Source: Streptomyces albidoflavus (GTDB taxonomy: Bacteria > Actinomycetota > Actinomycetes > Streptomycetales > Streptomycetaceae). Taken from it: a stretch of 64,000 nucleotides of DNA. Of the stretch, positions 9,836-19,841 are shown one piece after another; the stretch's first letter is position 1; the number at the start of each line of letters is the position of its first letter. Where the stretch lies: contig NZ_JOII01000007.1 in the NCBI RefSeq assembly GCF_000719955.1, positions 186,001 through 250,000 on the forward strand, written 5' to 3'. Position numbers and translations under genes: made by a program. The notes under the pieces were generated by a model that had not been told where the DNA came from, searched no databases, and worked only from the letters and a program-made list of their open reading frames with translations.

Positions 9836-9870
9836 GGTTCCGGGCGGCCGCCGCAGGGCGGCCGCTGTGG

Positions 9871-10344
9871 TCACAGCGTGGGGGCGTCCGGGCGTTCCGT
9901 GCACAGGGCCCAGATGACGAAGATGCCGAGGGCGATGTTGAGGAGGGCCCAGAGGGGGAGGTAGGGCAGCCACATGAAGTTGAGGATGACGGCGACGGCG
10001 GCGAGGCCGACGCCGGTGGCCTTGGCCCAGGTCTGGCCGGTGAGGATGCACCAGCCGGTGATGGCGACCAGGACGCCCAGGAAGAGGTGGATCCAGCCCC
10101 AGCTGGTGACGCTCATCTTGAAGGCGTAGTCGCCGAGGCCCGCGTAGACGGTGTTGTCGGCGATGCCCGCGATGCCCTGGAGGAAGCCGAAGACTCCCTG
10201 GAGGAGCAGGAGGACGCCCGCGAGGACCGTGCCGCCGGTGGCCCACGCCTGGCGGGGCGCGTCGTCCTCCGGGACGTCGGCGGCGGCGTGGTGCGCGCCG
10301 CTGTGCGCCTCGCGGGGGTCGGGGGTCTCGTGCTGATCACTCAT
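9871..10344 (-). CDS. DUF7144-family membrane protein
   Basis: 157 residues. A charged, His-rich N-terminal 35 residues, then four hydrophobic helices: GGTVLAGVLLLLQGVFGFLQ, IHLFLGVLVAITGWCIL, GVGLAAVAVILNFMWL and LLNIALGIFVIWALC, with the loop WGWIH that marks this Streptomyces family. The function is unknown. The ATG at 10344 begins MSDQHETPD. Divergent from the HIT gene, with a long dyad in the shared upstream region. Confidence 0.8.
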   Translation of the reverse strand: MSDQHETPDPREAHSGAHHAAADVPEDDAPRQAWATGGTVLAGVLLLLQGVFGFLQGIAGIADNTVYAGLGDYAFKMSVTSWGWIHLFLGVLVAITGWCILTGQTWAKATGVGLAAVAVILNFMWLPYLPLWALLNIALGIFVIWALCTERPDAPTL

Positions 10345-10450
10345 GTCGGGTGCCCTCTCATCGACGGCGTGGCTTCCACCAGCGTCGGGGCGCCCCTGCC
10401 GGAGCGCGCGGAGGGATGGGCCGAACGGGTGACGGGCGGGAGGAGGGTCC

Positions 10451-10489
10451 GGCAGCCATGTTCGCCCCGGCGGCGCGAACATGGCTGCC
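10451..10489. promoter_or_regulatory. 15-bp perfect inverted repeat between DUF7144 and HIT genes
   Basis: Arms GGCAGCCATGTTCGC and GCGAACATGGCTGCC with a nine-base loop, in the 231-bp divergent region. It is too far from either stop codon to be a terminator, so an operator is more likely. The factor is unknown. Confidence 0.5.
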
Positions 10490-10575
10490 CGGAGCGGGAA
10501 TTCGCTCGCGCGGCGGGCGTTGTGCCTGGTGTCGTGGGGTGAGGCGCGCGGGCGCCGGAGGAAGGGACGGACGCG

Positions 10576-11037
10576 ATGGCTGTGGGGGCGGAACGGGGGT
10601 GCCTCTTCTGCGCGATAGCGCGCGGGGAGGCGGAGGCCAGTACGGTCCACGAGGACGAGCGGGTGGTCGCGTTCATGGACCTCCAGCCGGTGACGCCCGG
10701 CCATGTCCTGGTGGTGCCGAAGGCGCACGCGGCCGGGTTCGAGGACCTGCCCGAGGAGCTCGGGGCCGAGGTGTGGCGGGTCGCGCACCGGATCGGGCGC
10801 GGGCTGCGCCGCTCCGGCCTGCGCTGCGAGGGGGTCAACCTCTTCCTGGCCGACGGCGAGGCCGCCTTCCAGGAGATCCCCCACGTCCACCTGCACGTCT
10901 TTCCCCGGTACGCGGGCGACTCGTTCCGCCTCGACGCCGACTGGCAGGTGCGCGACCGCGCGGAACTGGACGCGACGGCGGGCGCGGTACGGACCGGGCT
11001 GACGGCGCTGGGCGATGACGGGGGCGTGCCCGCGTGA
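10576..11037 (+). CDS. HIT-family nucleotide hydrolase or transferase
   Basis: 153 residues. N-terminal CLFCAIARGE is the usual start of HIT proteins, and the histidine triad is intact in EIPHVHLHVFPRY (HxHxHxx). Residues 30-50 carry the expected DLQPVTPGHVLVVPK strand. These proteins cleave phosphoramidate or phosphoanhydride bonds of nucleotides such as Ap4A or AMP-lysine; the exact substrate is not predictable. The stop codon overlaps the GTG of the next gene, so they form an operon. Confidence 0.92.
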   Translation: MAVGAERGCLFCAIARGEAEASTVHEDERVVAFMDLQPVTPGHVLVVPKAHAAGFEDLPEELGAEVWRVAHRIGRGLRRSGLRCEGVNLFLADGEAAFQEIPHVHLHVFPRYAGDSFRLDADWQVRDRAELDATAGAVRTGLTALGDDGGVPA

Positions 11038-11432
11038 GCCAGTACTACGAGGTCGGGGACGAGACGCTGTGGAACCCGTCGATCGGGGCATCGCGGTTGT
11101 TCCTCGCGCACGTGCGGCTGCACGAGGACGAGTTGGGGATGGCGTCCGGGCTGGGGCCCATGGACGGGGACGAGTGCCAGATCGAGGCCGGCGCCTTCCG
11201 GGAGTACACGGAGGCGCTGGTCGCGCGGCACCTGCGGACCGGTCACCACGTGATCCTCGCCCTCTCCGAGGGCTTCGTCGCCACCGTGCTGGTCCTGGCC
11301 CGGCGGGCGGGCATCGAGCCGGACGCCCTGCGGGCCGAGGCGACCACCGCGCCGGGCCAGGGTGACGGCGGAGCCGCCCGCGAGCGGCTGGAGGCCCTCG
11401 CGGCCCGGCTCGACCGCGCCATGGCGCGGTAG
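11034..11432 (+). CDS. DUF6086-family protein
   Basis: 132 residues from a GTG overlapping the HIT stop codon. The opening SQYYEVGDETLWNPSIGASR and the central DECQIEAGAFREYTEAL fit the DUF6086 family of Streptomyces. The role is unknown. The C-terminal 35 residues are a charged helix. Coupling to the HIT gene is the only context. Confidence 0.75.
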   Translation: MSQYYEVGDETLWNPSIGASRLFLAHVRLHEDELGMASGLGPMDGDECQIEAGAFREYTEALVARHLRTGHHVILALSEGFVATVLVLARRAGIEPDALRAEATTAPGQGDGGAARERLEALAARLDRAMAR

Positions 11433-11479
11433 CCGCACCGACACGCGGCAGTACGGGGCAGCACGCGGAACAGCACACC

Positions 11480-11514
11480 GAGGACCCGGCGGGAACACCA
11501 CCCGCCGGGTCCTC
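11480..11514 (+). terminator. terminator after the HIT-DUF6086 operon
   Basis: A 14-bp perfect stem (GAGGACCCGGCGGG / CCCGCCGGGTCCTC) with a seven-base loop. Confidence 0.8.
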
Positions 11515-11551
11515 GCCGTGCCCGCGATTGACAAAGAGCCACGCCCCCGTC

Positions 11552-11589
11552 CACCATCATTGTGCTATTCCATATACACAATGATGGTG
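11552..11589 (+). promoter_or_regulatory. operator-like dyad upstream of the GntR-ABC operon
   Basis: CACCATCATTGTG, 12 bases, CACAATGATGGTG: a perfect 13-bp inverted repeat, AT-rich against its surroundings, 37 bp before the GntR start. TTGACA lies at 11528-11533. The probable autoregulatory site of the YtrA-type repressor. Confidence 0.7.
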
Positions 11590-11626
11590 ACGGCGACCGA
11601 GCACGAAGCACGGAGGACGCACAGGC

Positions 11627-12046
11627 GTGATCACGTACCAGATCGAGCGGCGCAGCGGTGTCGCGACGTACATGCAGATCGTGTTGCAGACCAAGCAGGC
11701 GCTGCGGCTCGGGGTGCTGGTCCCCGGGGACAAGCTGCCGACGGCCAAGGAGGTCGTCGAGACGGCGGCGATCAATCCGCACACCGTGCTCAAGGCCTAC
11801 CGCGAGCTGGAGCGTGAGGGGCTGGTCGAGCTCCAGCCGGGGCGCGGCACCTTCGTGCGGCGCGGGCTGGGCAGCACGGACGCCGCCTCGCAGGCGCCGC
11901 TGCGCGAGGAGCTGACGGCCTGGCTGCGCAAGGCCGAGGAGGCGGGGCTCGACGCCGAGGACGCCGCCGCGCTCTTCGACGCCTGCCGCGCCGAGGTCTA
12001 CGCGACGGCGGACTCCCCGTCGCAGGCCGGGCCCACGCACCCCTGA
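11627..12046 (+). CDS. GntR-family (YtrA-like) repressor
   Basis: 139 residues from a GTG. N-terminal winged helix (about 10-75): YMQIVLQTKQALRLGVLVPG, DKLPTAKEVVETAAINPHTV and GLVELQPGRGTFV. The short C-terminal helical tail lacks a ligand domain, which is the YtrA subfamily layout. Such genes head ABC-transporter operons that answer to cell-wall antibiotics or peptides, and this one is followed by an ATPase and a permease. A long perfect dyad upstream is its likely operator. Confidence 0.88.
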   Translation: MITYQIERRSGVATYMQIVLQTKQALRLGVLVPGDKLPTAKEVVETAAINPHTVLKAYRELEREGLVELQPGRGTFVRRGLGSTDAASQAPLREELTAWLRKAEEAGLDAEDAAALFDACRAEVYATADSPSQAGPTHP

Positions 12047-12117
12047 CCCTCCCCGGCGAGAGCGGCCGTACGCCCCCGGGCCGCCCGGACCTCCCTCAAG
12101 AACGAGAGAGCACGCAC

Positions 12118-13086
12118 GTGTACACAGAGCAGTTCGACCCGGCCGCCGCCGGACTGGTCGCCCTGGAGGCGACCGGGCTCGGCAAGCGCTACCGGCGCGG
12201 CTGGGCCCTGGAGGAGTGCGCCTTCCGCCTCCCCGCCGGCCGGATCTGCGGCCTGGTCGGCCCCAACGGCGCGGGCAAGAGCACCCTGATGTCGCTGGCC
12301 ACCGGGGTCAGCGGCCCCTCCGCCGGCACCCTGCGCGTCTTCGGCGGCGACCCGCGCGGCGGCCGGGCCCGCCGCCAGGTCGGCTACCTCGCGCAGTCCA
12401 AGCCCCTCTACCCGCGCCTGAGCGTCGCCGACACCCTGCGGATGGGGCGCGAACTCAACGGGGACAGCTGGGACCAGGGGCGCGCCGAGGCCATCGTGCG
12501 CGGCGGGGACATCCCCTTCCACGCCCGGGCCGGCAGCCTCTCCGGCGGCCAGCGCACCCGCCTCGCCCTCGCCCTCTGCTTCGGCAAGCGGCCGCGCATG
12601 CTGCTGCTCGACGAGCCGATGGCCGACCTCGACCCGCTGGTGCGGCACGAGATGACCGGCGTGCTGATGGCGGAGGCGGCCGAGTCGGGGACGACCGTCG
12701 TCATGTCCACCCACACCCTTCCCGAACTGGAGGGCGTCTGCGACTACCTGCTCGTCCTCGCCGGCGGCCGGGTACGGCTCGCCGGGGAGGCCGACGAACT
12801 GGCCTGGGCGCACAGCCTGGTCACCGGCGTGCTCCCGGCGCCCGGCGCGGCCTCTCCGCTGGACGGGCACACCGTCGTCGAATCCACCACGAGCGGACGG
12901 CAGTTCACCGCCATGGTGCGCCGCCGGGGGTCGCTCGCCCCCGGGCCCACCTGGACGGTCGCCGAGCCCTCGATGGAGCAACTGCTCCTCGCCTACCTCC
13001 GCTCGCCCGAGGCGTCCCCGCTCCTCACCCCGTCCGCGACCCCGCCCGCCCCGACGCACCTCGCCGCGAAGGACCACGCCGCATGA
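12118..13086 (+). CDS. ABC transporter ATP-binding protein
   Basis: 322 residues from a GTG. Walker A GPNGAGKST, Q-loop YLAQSKPLYPRL, signature LSGGQRTRLALAL, Walker B MLLLDEPMADLDP and the H-loop STHTLPE are all present. Residues 225-322 form a C-terminal extension as in drug- or lantibiotic-type exporters. It powers the permease encoded next, with which it shares an ATGA overlap. Probably repressed by the GntR protein upstream. Confidence 0.92.
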   Translation: MYTEQFDPAAAGLVALEATGLGKRYRRGWALEECAFRLPAGRICGLVGPNGAGKSTLMSLATGVSGPSAGTLRVFGGDPRGGRARRQVGYLAQSKPLYPRLSVADTLRMGRELNGDSWDQGRAEAIVRGGDIPFHARAGSLSGGQRTRLALALCFGKRPRMLLLDEPMADLDPLVRHEMTGVLMAEAAESGTTVVMSTHTLPELEGVCDYLLVLAGGRVRLAGEADELAWAHSLVTGVLPAPGAASPLDGHTVVESTTSGRQFTAMVRRRGSLAPGPTWTVAEPSMEQLLLAYLRSPEASPLLTPSATPPAPTHLAAKDHAA

Positions 13087-14099
13087 GCACCGCCACCCTG
13101 GAGAGGGAGTCCGCCACCGACCGGGACCCCGGTCCCCGCCGCCTGCTGCACGGGATGACCTGGCTGGTGTGGCGCCAGCACCGGGGCGCCCTGTGGACCG
13201 GGCTCGCGCTGGTCGCCGCCCTCGTGGTCACCGCCGTGCTGCTGCGGAACGGCGCCGTCGCCCACCAGGCGGCCCACGGCATCACCGGCTGCCCGCTGAT
13301 GGGCGGGCCGGAGCGGTGCTCGTCGAGCCTGGAGGCCATCGAGGAGTACCGCGGCCTGTACTCGACCCCGCTGCGCCTGCTGCTGGCCGGCATCCTCGCC
13401 CTGCCCTTCCTCGGCGGGCTCTTCGTGGGCGCGCCGCTGATCGCCCGTGAACTGGAGGCGGACACGCACCGGCTGGTGTGGGCGCAGGGCATCACCCGGG
13501 AGCGCTGGCTGCTGCACAAGCTGGCGCTGCCGATGGGCGCGCTGATGGCCGGGACGGGCGTCGCCGCCTGGTTCGGCTCGTGGGCACTGGAGGGCGCCGG
13601 GCAGGCGACGATCGGGCTGTACTGGTACTCGCCCACCGCCTTCGTCTCCACCGGCCCGGCCGTCCTCGGGTACGCCGCGCTCGGCGTGGCCCTCGGCGCG
13701 ATGGCGGGGACGCTGACCCGGCGGACGCTGCCCGCGATGGTGCTGACGCTCGGCGCGATGGGCGCGGTGACGGCGCTGCTGACGACGATCCGCTCGCACG
13801 TGGTGTCGCCCGTCGTCTCCTTCGGCCGGTCGGTCCCGCAGCTCCGCGAGGAGGACTGGGTCCTGGTCCAGCCGCAGGCGGCCCGTGCCGACCGCACGAT
13901 CTTCGACGCCGGCCCCTGCTACCCGGCCGACGACTTCGACGCCTGCCTGGCCGAGCACGGCGCGTCCTGGGAGTACTCCGAGCACCACCCGATCGCCCAC
14001 ATGCGCGACCTCCAGCTCGCCGAGGGCGCGATCTGCCTGGGGCTGGCCGCGCTGGCGGTCACCTTCGTATGGCTGTGGATGCGCCGCCGCGCCTTCTGA
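13083..14099 (+). CDS. ABC transporter permease
   Basis: 338 residues with about six hydrophobic segments: LWTGLALVAALVVTAVLL, LLLAGILALPFLGGLFVGAP, LALPMGALMAGTGVAAWFG, VLGYAALGVALGAMAGTL, MVLTLGAMGAVTALL and ICLGLAALAVTFVWLWM. A conserved LIARELEADTHRLVWAQGIT coupling-type loop follows the second helix, and a large extracellular loop (about 225-300) precedes the last helix. Partner of the preceding ATPase. The substrate is unknown. Confidence 0.88.
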   Translation: MSTATLERESATDRDPGPRRLLHGMTWLVWRQHRGALWTGLALVAALVVTAVLLRNGAVAHQAAHGITGCPLMGGPERCSSSLEAIEEYRGLYSTPLRLLLAGILALPFLGGLFVGAPLIARELEADTHRLVWAQGITRERWLLHKLALPMGALMAGTGVAAWFGSWALEGAGQATIGLYWYSPTAFVSTGPAVLGYAALGVALGAMAGTLTRRTLPAMVLTLGAMGAVTALLTTIRSHVVSPVVSFGRSVPQLREEDWVLVQPQAARADRTIFDAGPCYPADDFDACLAEHGASWEYSEHHPIAHMRDLQLAEGAICLGLAALAVTFVWLWMRRRAF

Positions 14100-14140
14100 C
14101 ACCCACCCCTGACACCCACCCCTGACACCCACCTCTGGCG

Positions 14141-14190
14141 CCGCCGGGCGCGGGGCACGGCCATCCCAAGCCGTACCCCGCGCCCGGCGG
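14141..14190 (+). terminator. terminator after the ABC operon
   Basis: A long, nearly perfect hairpin (CCGCCGGGCGCGGGGCACGGC paired across ATCCCAA) followed by TTTT. It is preceded by three direct copies of ACACCCACC(C/T)CTG starting at 14099. Confidence 0.8.
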
Positions 14191-14242
14191 TTTTCCACAG
14201 CAGCCAAGGGCCCCTCAGCCCTCGGCACCTGCCCGGGGCCCC

Positions 14243-15841
<1,599 letters not shown>

Positions 15842-15879
15842 GGCTTTCTCCTTGGGCCTCAAGGGGGCTTGGGTGGGGT

Positions 15880-15966
15880 GGCCTCAAGCGCCGGCCGGGC
15901 TGATTTTTGGTGCTGATCGGCTCGACCGTGCCGGTCACAGATGGCCTCAAACGCCGGCCGGGCTGG
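15880..15966. repeat. interspersed repeat, pair C
   Basis: Copies at 15880-15903 (CAAGCG form) and 15943-15966 (CAAACG form) between aceB and aceA, in the same order and spacing as the other two pairs. A truncated piece (GGGCCTCAAGG) lies near 15855. Confidence 0.8.
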
Positions 15967-15972
15967 AAATTG

Positions 15973-16002
15973 CCGGGGCGGGAGGTGTGGCTCCCGCCCC
16001 GG
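15973..16002 (-). terminator. terminator after aceA
   Basis: A 12-bp stem (CCGGGGCGGGAG / CTCCCGCCCCGG) with a six-base loop, 54 bases past the aceA stop. Confidence 0.65.
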
Positions 16003-16055
16003 GGGCGGGGTGCTCTGGAGGGGCGGTCCCGCCGGTCTGGGGGCGTGGGTGGGGT

Positions 16056-17339
16056 CTAGTGGAACTGCTGTTCCTCCGTGGAGCCGGTGAGGGCGGTGGT
16101 GGTGGAGGCGGGGTTGACGGCGGTGGAGACGAGGTCGAAGTAGCCGGTGCCGACCTCGCGCTGGTGCTTGACGGCGGTGAAGCCCTGGGCCTGGGCGGCG
16201 AACTCGCGCTCCTGGAGGTCGACGTAGGCGGTCATGCCGTGTTCGGCGTAGCCGCGGGCCAGGTCGAACATGCCGTGGTTGAGGGAGTGGAAACCGGCCA
16301 GGGTGATGAACTGGAAGCGGTAGCCCATGGCGCCGAGTTCGCGCTGGAACTTGGCGATCTGGTCGTCGTCGAGGGCGGCCTTCCAGTTGAAGGAGGGCGA
16401 GCAGTTGTAGGCGAGCATCTTGTCCGGGTACTGCGCGTGCAGCGCCTCGGCGAACTCGCGGGCCTGGGCGAGGTCGGGGGTGCCCGTCTCGACCCAGATG
16501 AGGTCGGCGTACGGGGCGTAGGCGAGGCCGCGGGCGATGACCGGGGCCATGCCGGGCTCGACGCGGTAGAAGCCCTCGGCGGTGCGCTCGCCGGTGGCGA
16601 AGCGGGCGTCCTGCTCGTCGACGTCGCTGGTGAGGAGGTTGGCGGCGAGGGCGTCGGTGCGGGCGACGATCAGCGTCGGCACGTCGGCGATGTCGGCGGC
16701 GAGGCGGGCCGCGTTGAGGGTGCGGACGTGCTGGGAGGTGGGCACCAGGACCTTGCCGCCGAGGTGGCCGCACTTCTTCTCGGAGGCCAGCTGGTCCTCG
16801 TAGTGGATGCCGGCGGCGCCGGCCGCGATCATCGCCTTGGTCAGCTCGAAGGCGTTGAGCGGGCCGCCGAACCCGGCCTCGGCGTCGGCGACGATCGGCG
16901 CCAGCCAGTCGGTGGTGTCGCCGGCGTTCTCGGCGGTGGCGATCTGGTCGGCGCGCAGCAGGGCGTTGTTGATGCGGCGGACCACGGTCGGCACGGAGTT
17001 GACCGGGTAGAGGCTCTGGTCCGGGTAGGTGTGCCCGGCCTGGTTGGCGTCGGCGGCGACCTGCCAGCCGGAGAGGTAGATGGCCTGGAGCCCGGCCTTG
17101 ACCATCTGGACGGCCTGGCCGCCGGTGAGGGCGCCCAGCGCGTGGACGTAGTCGCGCTCGTGGAGCTGGCGCCAGAGGCGTTCGGCGCCGCGCCGGGCCA
17201 GGGTGTGCTCCTCGCGGACGCTGCCGGAGAGCCGGACGACGTCCTCGGCGGTGTGGGTGCGCTCGATGCCCTTCCAGCGCGGGTCCTCGGCCCAGCGCCG
17301 GGCCAGCTCGGTCGCGGCTTCGGTCGGTGTCTGCGCCAT
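16056..17339 (-). CDS. aceA: isocitrate lyase
   Basis: 427 residues with the catalytic motif [14 protein letters not shown] (K-K-C-G-H, active-site Cys), plus [38 protein letters not shown] and YNCSPSFNW. It cleaves isocitrate to succinate and glyoxylate, the first step of the glyoxylate shunt, needed on acetate or fatty acids. GGGAG precedes the ATG. Divergent from an ScfR-type regulator, with two identical palindromes in the shared region. Confidence 0.97.
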   Translation of the reverse strand: MAQTPTEAATELARRWAEDPRWKGIERTHTAEDVVRLSGSVREEHTLARRGAERLWRQLHERDYVHALGALTGGQAVQMVKAGLQAIYLSGWQVAADANQAGHTYPDQSLYPVNSVPTVVRRINNALLRADQIATAENAGDTTDWLAPIVADAEAGFGGPLNAFELTKAMIAAGAAGIHYEDQLASEKKCGHLGGKVLVPTSQHVRTLNAARLAADIADVPTLIVARTDALAANLLTSDVDEQDARFATGERTAEGFYRVEPGMAPVIARGLAYAPYADLIWVETGTPDLAQAREFAEALHAQYPDKMLAYNCSPSFNWKAALDDDQIAKFQRELGAMGYRFQFITLAGFHSLNHGMFDLARGYAEHGMTAYVDLQEREFAAQAQGFTAVKHQREVGTGYFDLVSTAVNPASTTTALTGSTEEQQFH

Positions 17340-17402
17340 GTCTCTACTCCCGGTGTCTGTCCACGCTGGTCTCTGCCAACGCTGCGAAGGTCCGGCCGCG
17401 AC

Positions 17403-17432
17403 GATCATCTCGGCACTGAGTGCCAGATGATC
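17403..17432. promoter_or_regulatory. operator-like palindrome 1 (aceA side)
   Basis: GGCACTGAGTGCC at 17412-17424, flanked by GATCATCT and AGATGATC. The whole is a near-perfect 30-bp palindrome about 65 bp upstream of the aceA start. Confidence 0.65.
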
Positions 17433-17632
17433 GATCATCCGCGCCGTACGCCAGCTCCTGTCCCTGCACGGCCCGCCGGTCCTCCCACGGCTGCGTCGTG
17501 AGCAATGTCGACGGGGGCGGGGACGAACGGTCCGGTCCTTGCACCGTTTTCCCGCAGTCAGAGCGTGGAGCGCGAAACCGGTTCCGGACCGGGCCACCGA
17601 GGTCCGGCGGGCCGTGCGTACGACTGTGACAG

Positions 17633-17647
17633 TGGCACTGAGTGCCA
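17633..17647. promoter_or_regulatory. operator-like palindrome 2 (regulator side)
   Basis: TGGCACTGAGTGCCA, the same core as at 17412-17424, about 170 bp upstream of the regulator start. Two identical cores 222 bp apart suggest a shared operator, perhaps with looping. Confidence 0.65.
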
Positions 17648-17816
17648 TCAACGGGGTACGGCTGCCAAGTTCTGCGCATCTTCCGGCGCCGTTCGGCCAA
17701 TTCTGCGAAGCCTGCCGGGAGGGGCGTGAGATACGTCGCCTCCCCGCCCGCGCGCCGTCCCCGGCGGGCTACTGTCCGGTACGCGGGCCGTGCCCGCCCC
17801 GCCGAGAGGAGGCCCG

Positions 17817-19229
17817 GTGAGCAAGACGTACGCAGGCGCCCGGCTGCGCAGGCTCCGTGAGGAGCGGCGGCTCAGCCAGGTGGAGCTGGCGCGCATCCTC
17901 TCCATCTCGCCCAGCTACCTCAACCAGATGGAGCACGACTCCCGCCCGCTCACCGTCCCCGTGCTGCTGCGGATCTCCGAGTCCTTCGGCGTCGACCCGG
18001 GTTTCTTCTCCGAGCGCGACACCGGGCGGCTCATCGCCGACCTGCGCGAGACCCTCGCCGACGACCTGGCCGCCGCCCGCGTCTCCTCCGCCGACCTCGC
18101 CGAACTCGCCTCCCGGCTCCCGGGGGTGGCGCAGGTCCTGCTGTCGCTGGGGCGCCGCGCCGACCTGCTGACGGACCGGCTCGCGGAGGTCTCCGAGGGG
18201 CGCGCCGACACCGGGCCGGCCGCCGCCCGCTCCCCGCACGAGGAGATCCGGGAGTTCTTCTACCGGCGCCGCAACTACCTCCACGAGACCGACCTCGCCG
18301 CCGAGGAACTGGCCGCCGAGACCGGCGTACGCCCCGGCGGAGTGCTGGCCGCCCTCGACGGCCGGCTCGCGGAACGCCACGGCGTGCGCACCGCCACCGG
18401 CGCCGACACCGGCCGCCCGCACCACTACGACGCCGACGCCCGGGTCCTGCACCTCTCCCCCCGGCTGCGTCCGGGCCAGCAGGCGTTCCGGATGGCCACC
18501 CAGCTCGCCCTGCTGGAGCAGGACGCGGAGCTGTCGGCCACCGCCTCCGAGGAGTTCACCGAGTCCACCGTCGCCTGGTCGCTCGCCCGGATCGGCATCG
18601 CGCACTACTTCGCGGCCGCGCTGATCCTGCCGTACCGCGCCTTCCACGGCGCCGCCGAGGAGGTGCGGTACGACATCGAGCGGCTCACCGACCGGTTCGG
18701 CCTCGGCTACGAGACCGTCTGCCACCGGCTCAGCACGCTCCAGCGGCCCCGGCTGCGCGGGGTGCCGTTCTCCTTCGTCCGCGTCGACCGGGCCGGGAAC
18801 ATGTCCAAGCGCCAGTCCGCGACCGGCTTCCACTTCTCCCGGGCCGGCGGCACCTGCCCGCTCTGGAACCTCTACGAGGCGTTCACCGCGCCCGGCCGGG
18901 TCCACGTGCAGACCGTCTCGATGCCCGACGGCAGCCGGTACCTGTGGACGGCCCGGGCGGTCACCCGGCGCGGCGGCGGCTGGGGCGACCCCGGCAAGAC
19001 CTTCTCGATCGGCCTGGGGTGCGAACTGCGCCACGCCTCCCGCCTCGTCTACTCCGACGGCCTCGACCTGGCCAACGCCGCCGCCGACACCCCCATCGGC
19101 ATGGGGTGCCGGGTCTGCGAACGCCTCGACTGCCCCCAGCGCGCGGTACCGCCGCTGGGCCGCGCCCTCTCCGTCGACGAGAACACCGGCACCTTCGTCC
19201 CGTACCCGGTCAAGGACGGGCGGGAGTAG
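17817..19229 (+). CDS. ScfR/RamB-type XRE regulator of acetate or fatty-acid metabolism
   Basis: 470 residues. XRE helix-turn-helix at 5-60 (RLRRLREERRLSQVELARIL, SISPSYLNQMEHDSRPL). Then a peptidase-M78-like central region (about 215-330: ALLEQDAEL, IAHYFAAALILPYRAFHGAA) and a C-terminal Cys-containing domain (GMGCRVCERLDCPQRA) typical of short-chain-fatty-acyl regulators. RamB of Corynebacterium, of this family, represses aceA and aceB. The GTG at 17817 has GAGAGGAGG upstream. Divergent transcription from aceA and twin palindromes support local control. Confidence 0.9.
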   Translation: MSKTYAGARLRRLREERRLSQVELARILSISPSYLNQMEHDSRPLTVPVLLRISESFGVDPGFFSERDTGRLIADLRETLADDLAAARVSSADLAELASRLPGVAQVLLSLGRRADLLTDRLAEVSEGRADTGPAAARSPHEEIREFFYRRRNYLHETDLAAEELAAETGVRPGGVLAALDGRLAERHGVRTATGADTGRPHHYDADARVLHLSPRLRPGQQAFRMATQLALLEQDAELSATASEEFTESTVAWSLARIGIAHYFAAALILPYRAFHGAAEEVRYDIERLTDRFGLGYETVCHRLSTLQRPRLRGVPFSFVRVDRAGNMSKRQSATGFHFSRAGGTCPLWNLYEAFTAPGRVHVQTVSMPDGSRYLWTARAVTRRGGGWGDPGKTFSIGLGCELRHASRLVYSDGLDLANAAADTPIGMGCRVCERLDCPQRAVPPLGRALSVDENTGTFVPYPVKDGRE

Positions 19230-19248
19230 CAGCGGTCAGGTGGCCGGC

Positions 19249-19671
19249 TCAGTCCTTGCGCCGGGTCCACCACAGCCAGGCGGCGCCGCCGACCACGCAC
19301 ACCAGCTGGAGCACGTCGGCGAGGACGCGCAGGGCCATGGTGTCCTCGCCGCTCAGCTCCCGGTTCCACAGGATGTTGGCGAGGGCCGGGACCACCAGGG
19401 TCACCAGCACCCCGGTCACCTTCTGCCAGGGCCGCCAGAAGAGGCTGGTGCAGAGCAGCACGCACCCCACGATCCGCATCAGCAGGGCCACCGAGAGCAC
19501 CGCGGTGGGCGCCCCCGCCAGCTGGAGCAGGAGCGCCAGCACGTACGACCCGGCGATCAGCCCGGCCGGCACGGCGGGGTGCACGCGCGCCTTCCGCCCG
19601 GCGGCCTCCGCCCCCGCCCCGGCCTGGACGTCCCGCTCCTGGTACGCCGTGTCCGTGCTCGTGGACTTCAC
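19249..19671 (-). CDS. small membrane protein of unknown function
   Basis: 140 residues from a GTG with GGGGGAG upstream. After about 35 polar residues come four hydrophobic helices (AGLIAGSYVLALLLQLAG, VLSVALLMRIVGCVLLC, VTGVLVTLVVPALANILW, VLADVLQLVCVVGGAAWLWW) and a basic tail (TRRKD). No recognisable family. An imperfect dyad CTATACAC-x-CCGCTTATAG lies at 19730-19748 in its promoter region. Convergent with the ScfR gene. Confidence 0.6.
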   Translation of the reverse strand: MKSTSTDTAYQERDVQAGAGAEAAGRKARVHPAVPAGLIAGSYVLALLLQLAGAPTAVLSVALLMRIVGCVLLCTSLFWRPWQKVTGVLVTLVVPALANILWNRELSGEDTMALRVLADVLQLVCVVGGAAWLWWTRRKD

Positions 19672-19775
19672 CGTGCTCCCCCTGTGTTCGCTGTGACCGG
19701 CGAGGCCGCGCCCTCGCTCTACACCGATGCTATACACACCGCTTATAGCTGGTGCGAGCGGCCCCCCGGACAGCA

Positions 19776-19816
19776 GTACGCCCCCGCCCCGGCGAGCACC
19801 GGAAGCGGGGGCGTAC
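19776..19816 (-). terminator. terminator of the siderophore-binding protein gene
   Basis: A 12-bp perfect stem (GTACGCCCCCGC / GCGGGGGCGTAC) just past the stop codon. Confidence 0.75.
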
Positions 19817-19841
19817 AGGCCCGACGGGCGGGCGGACAGCC

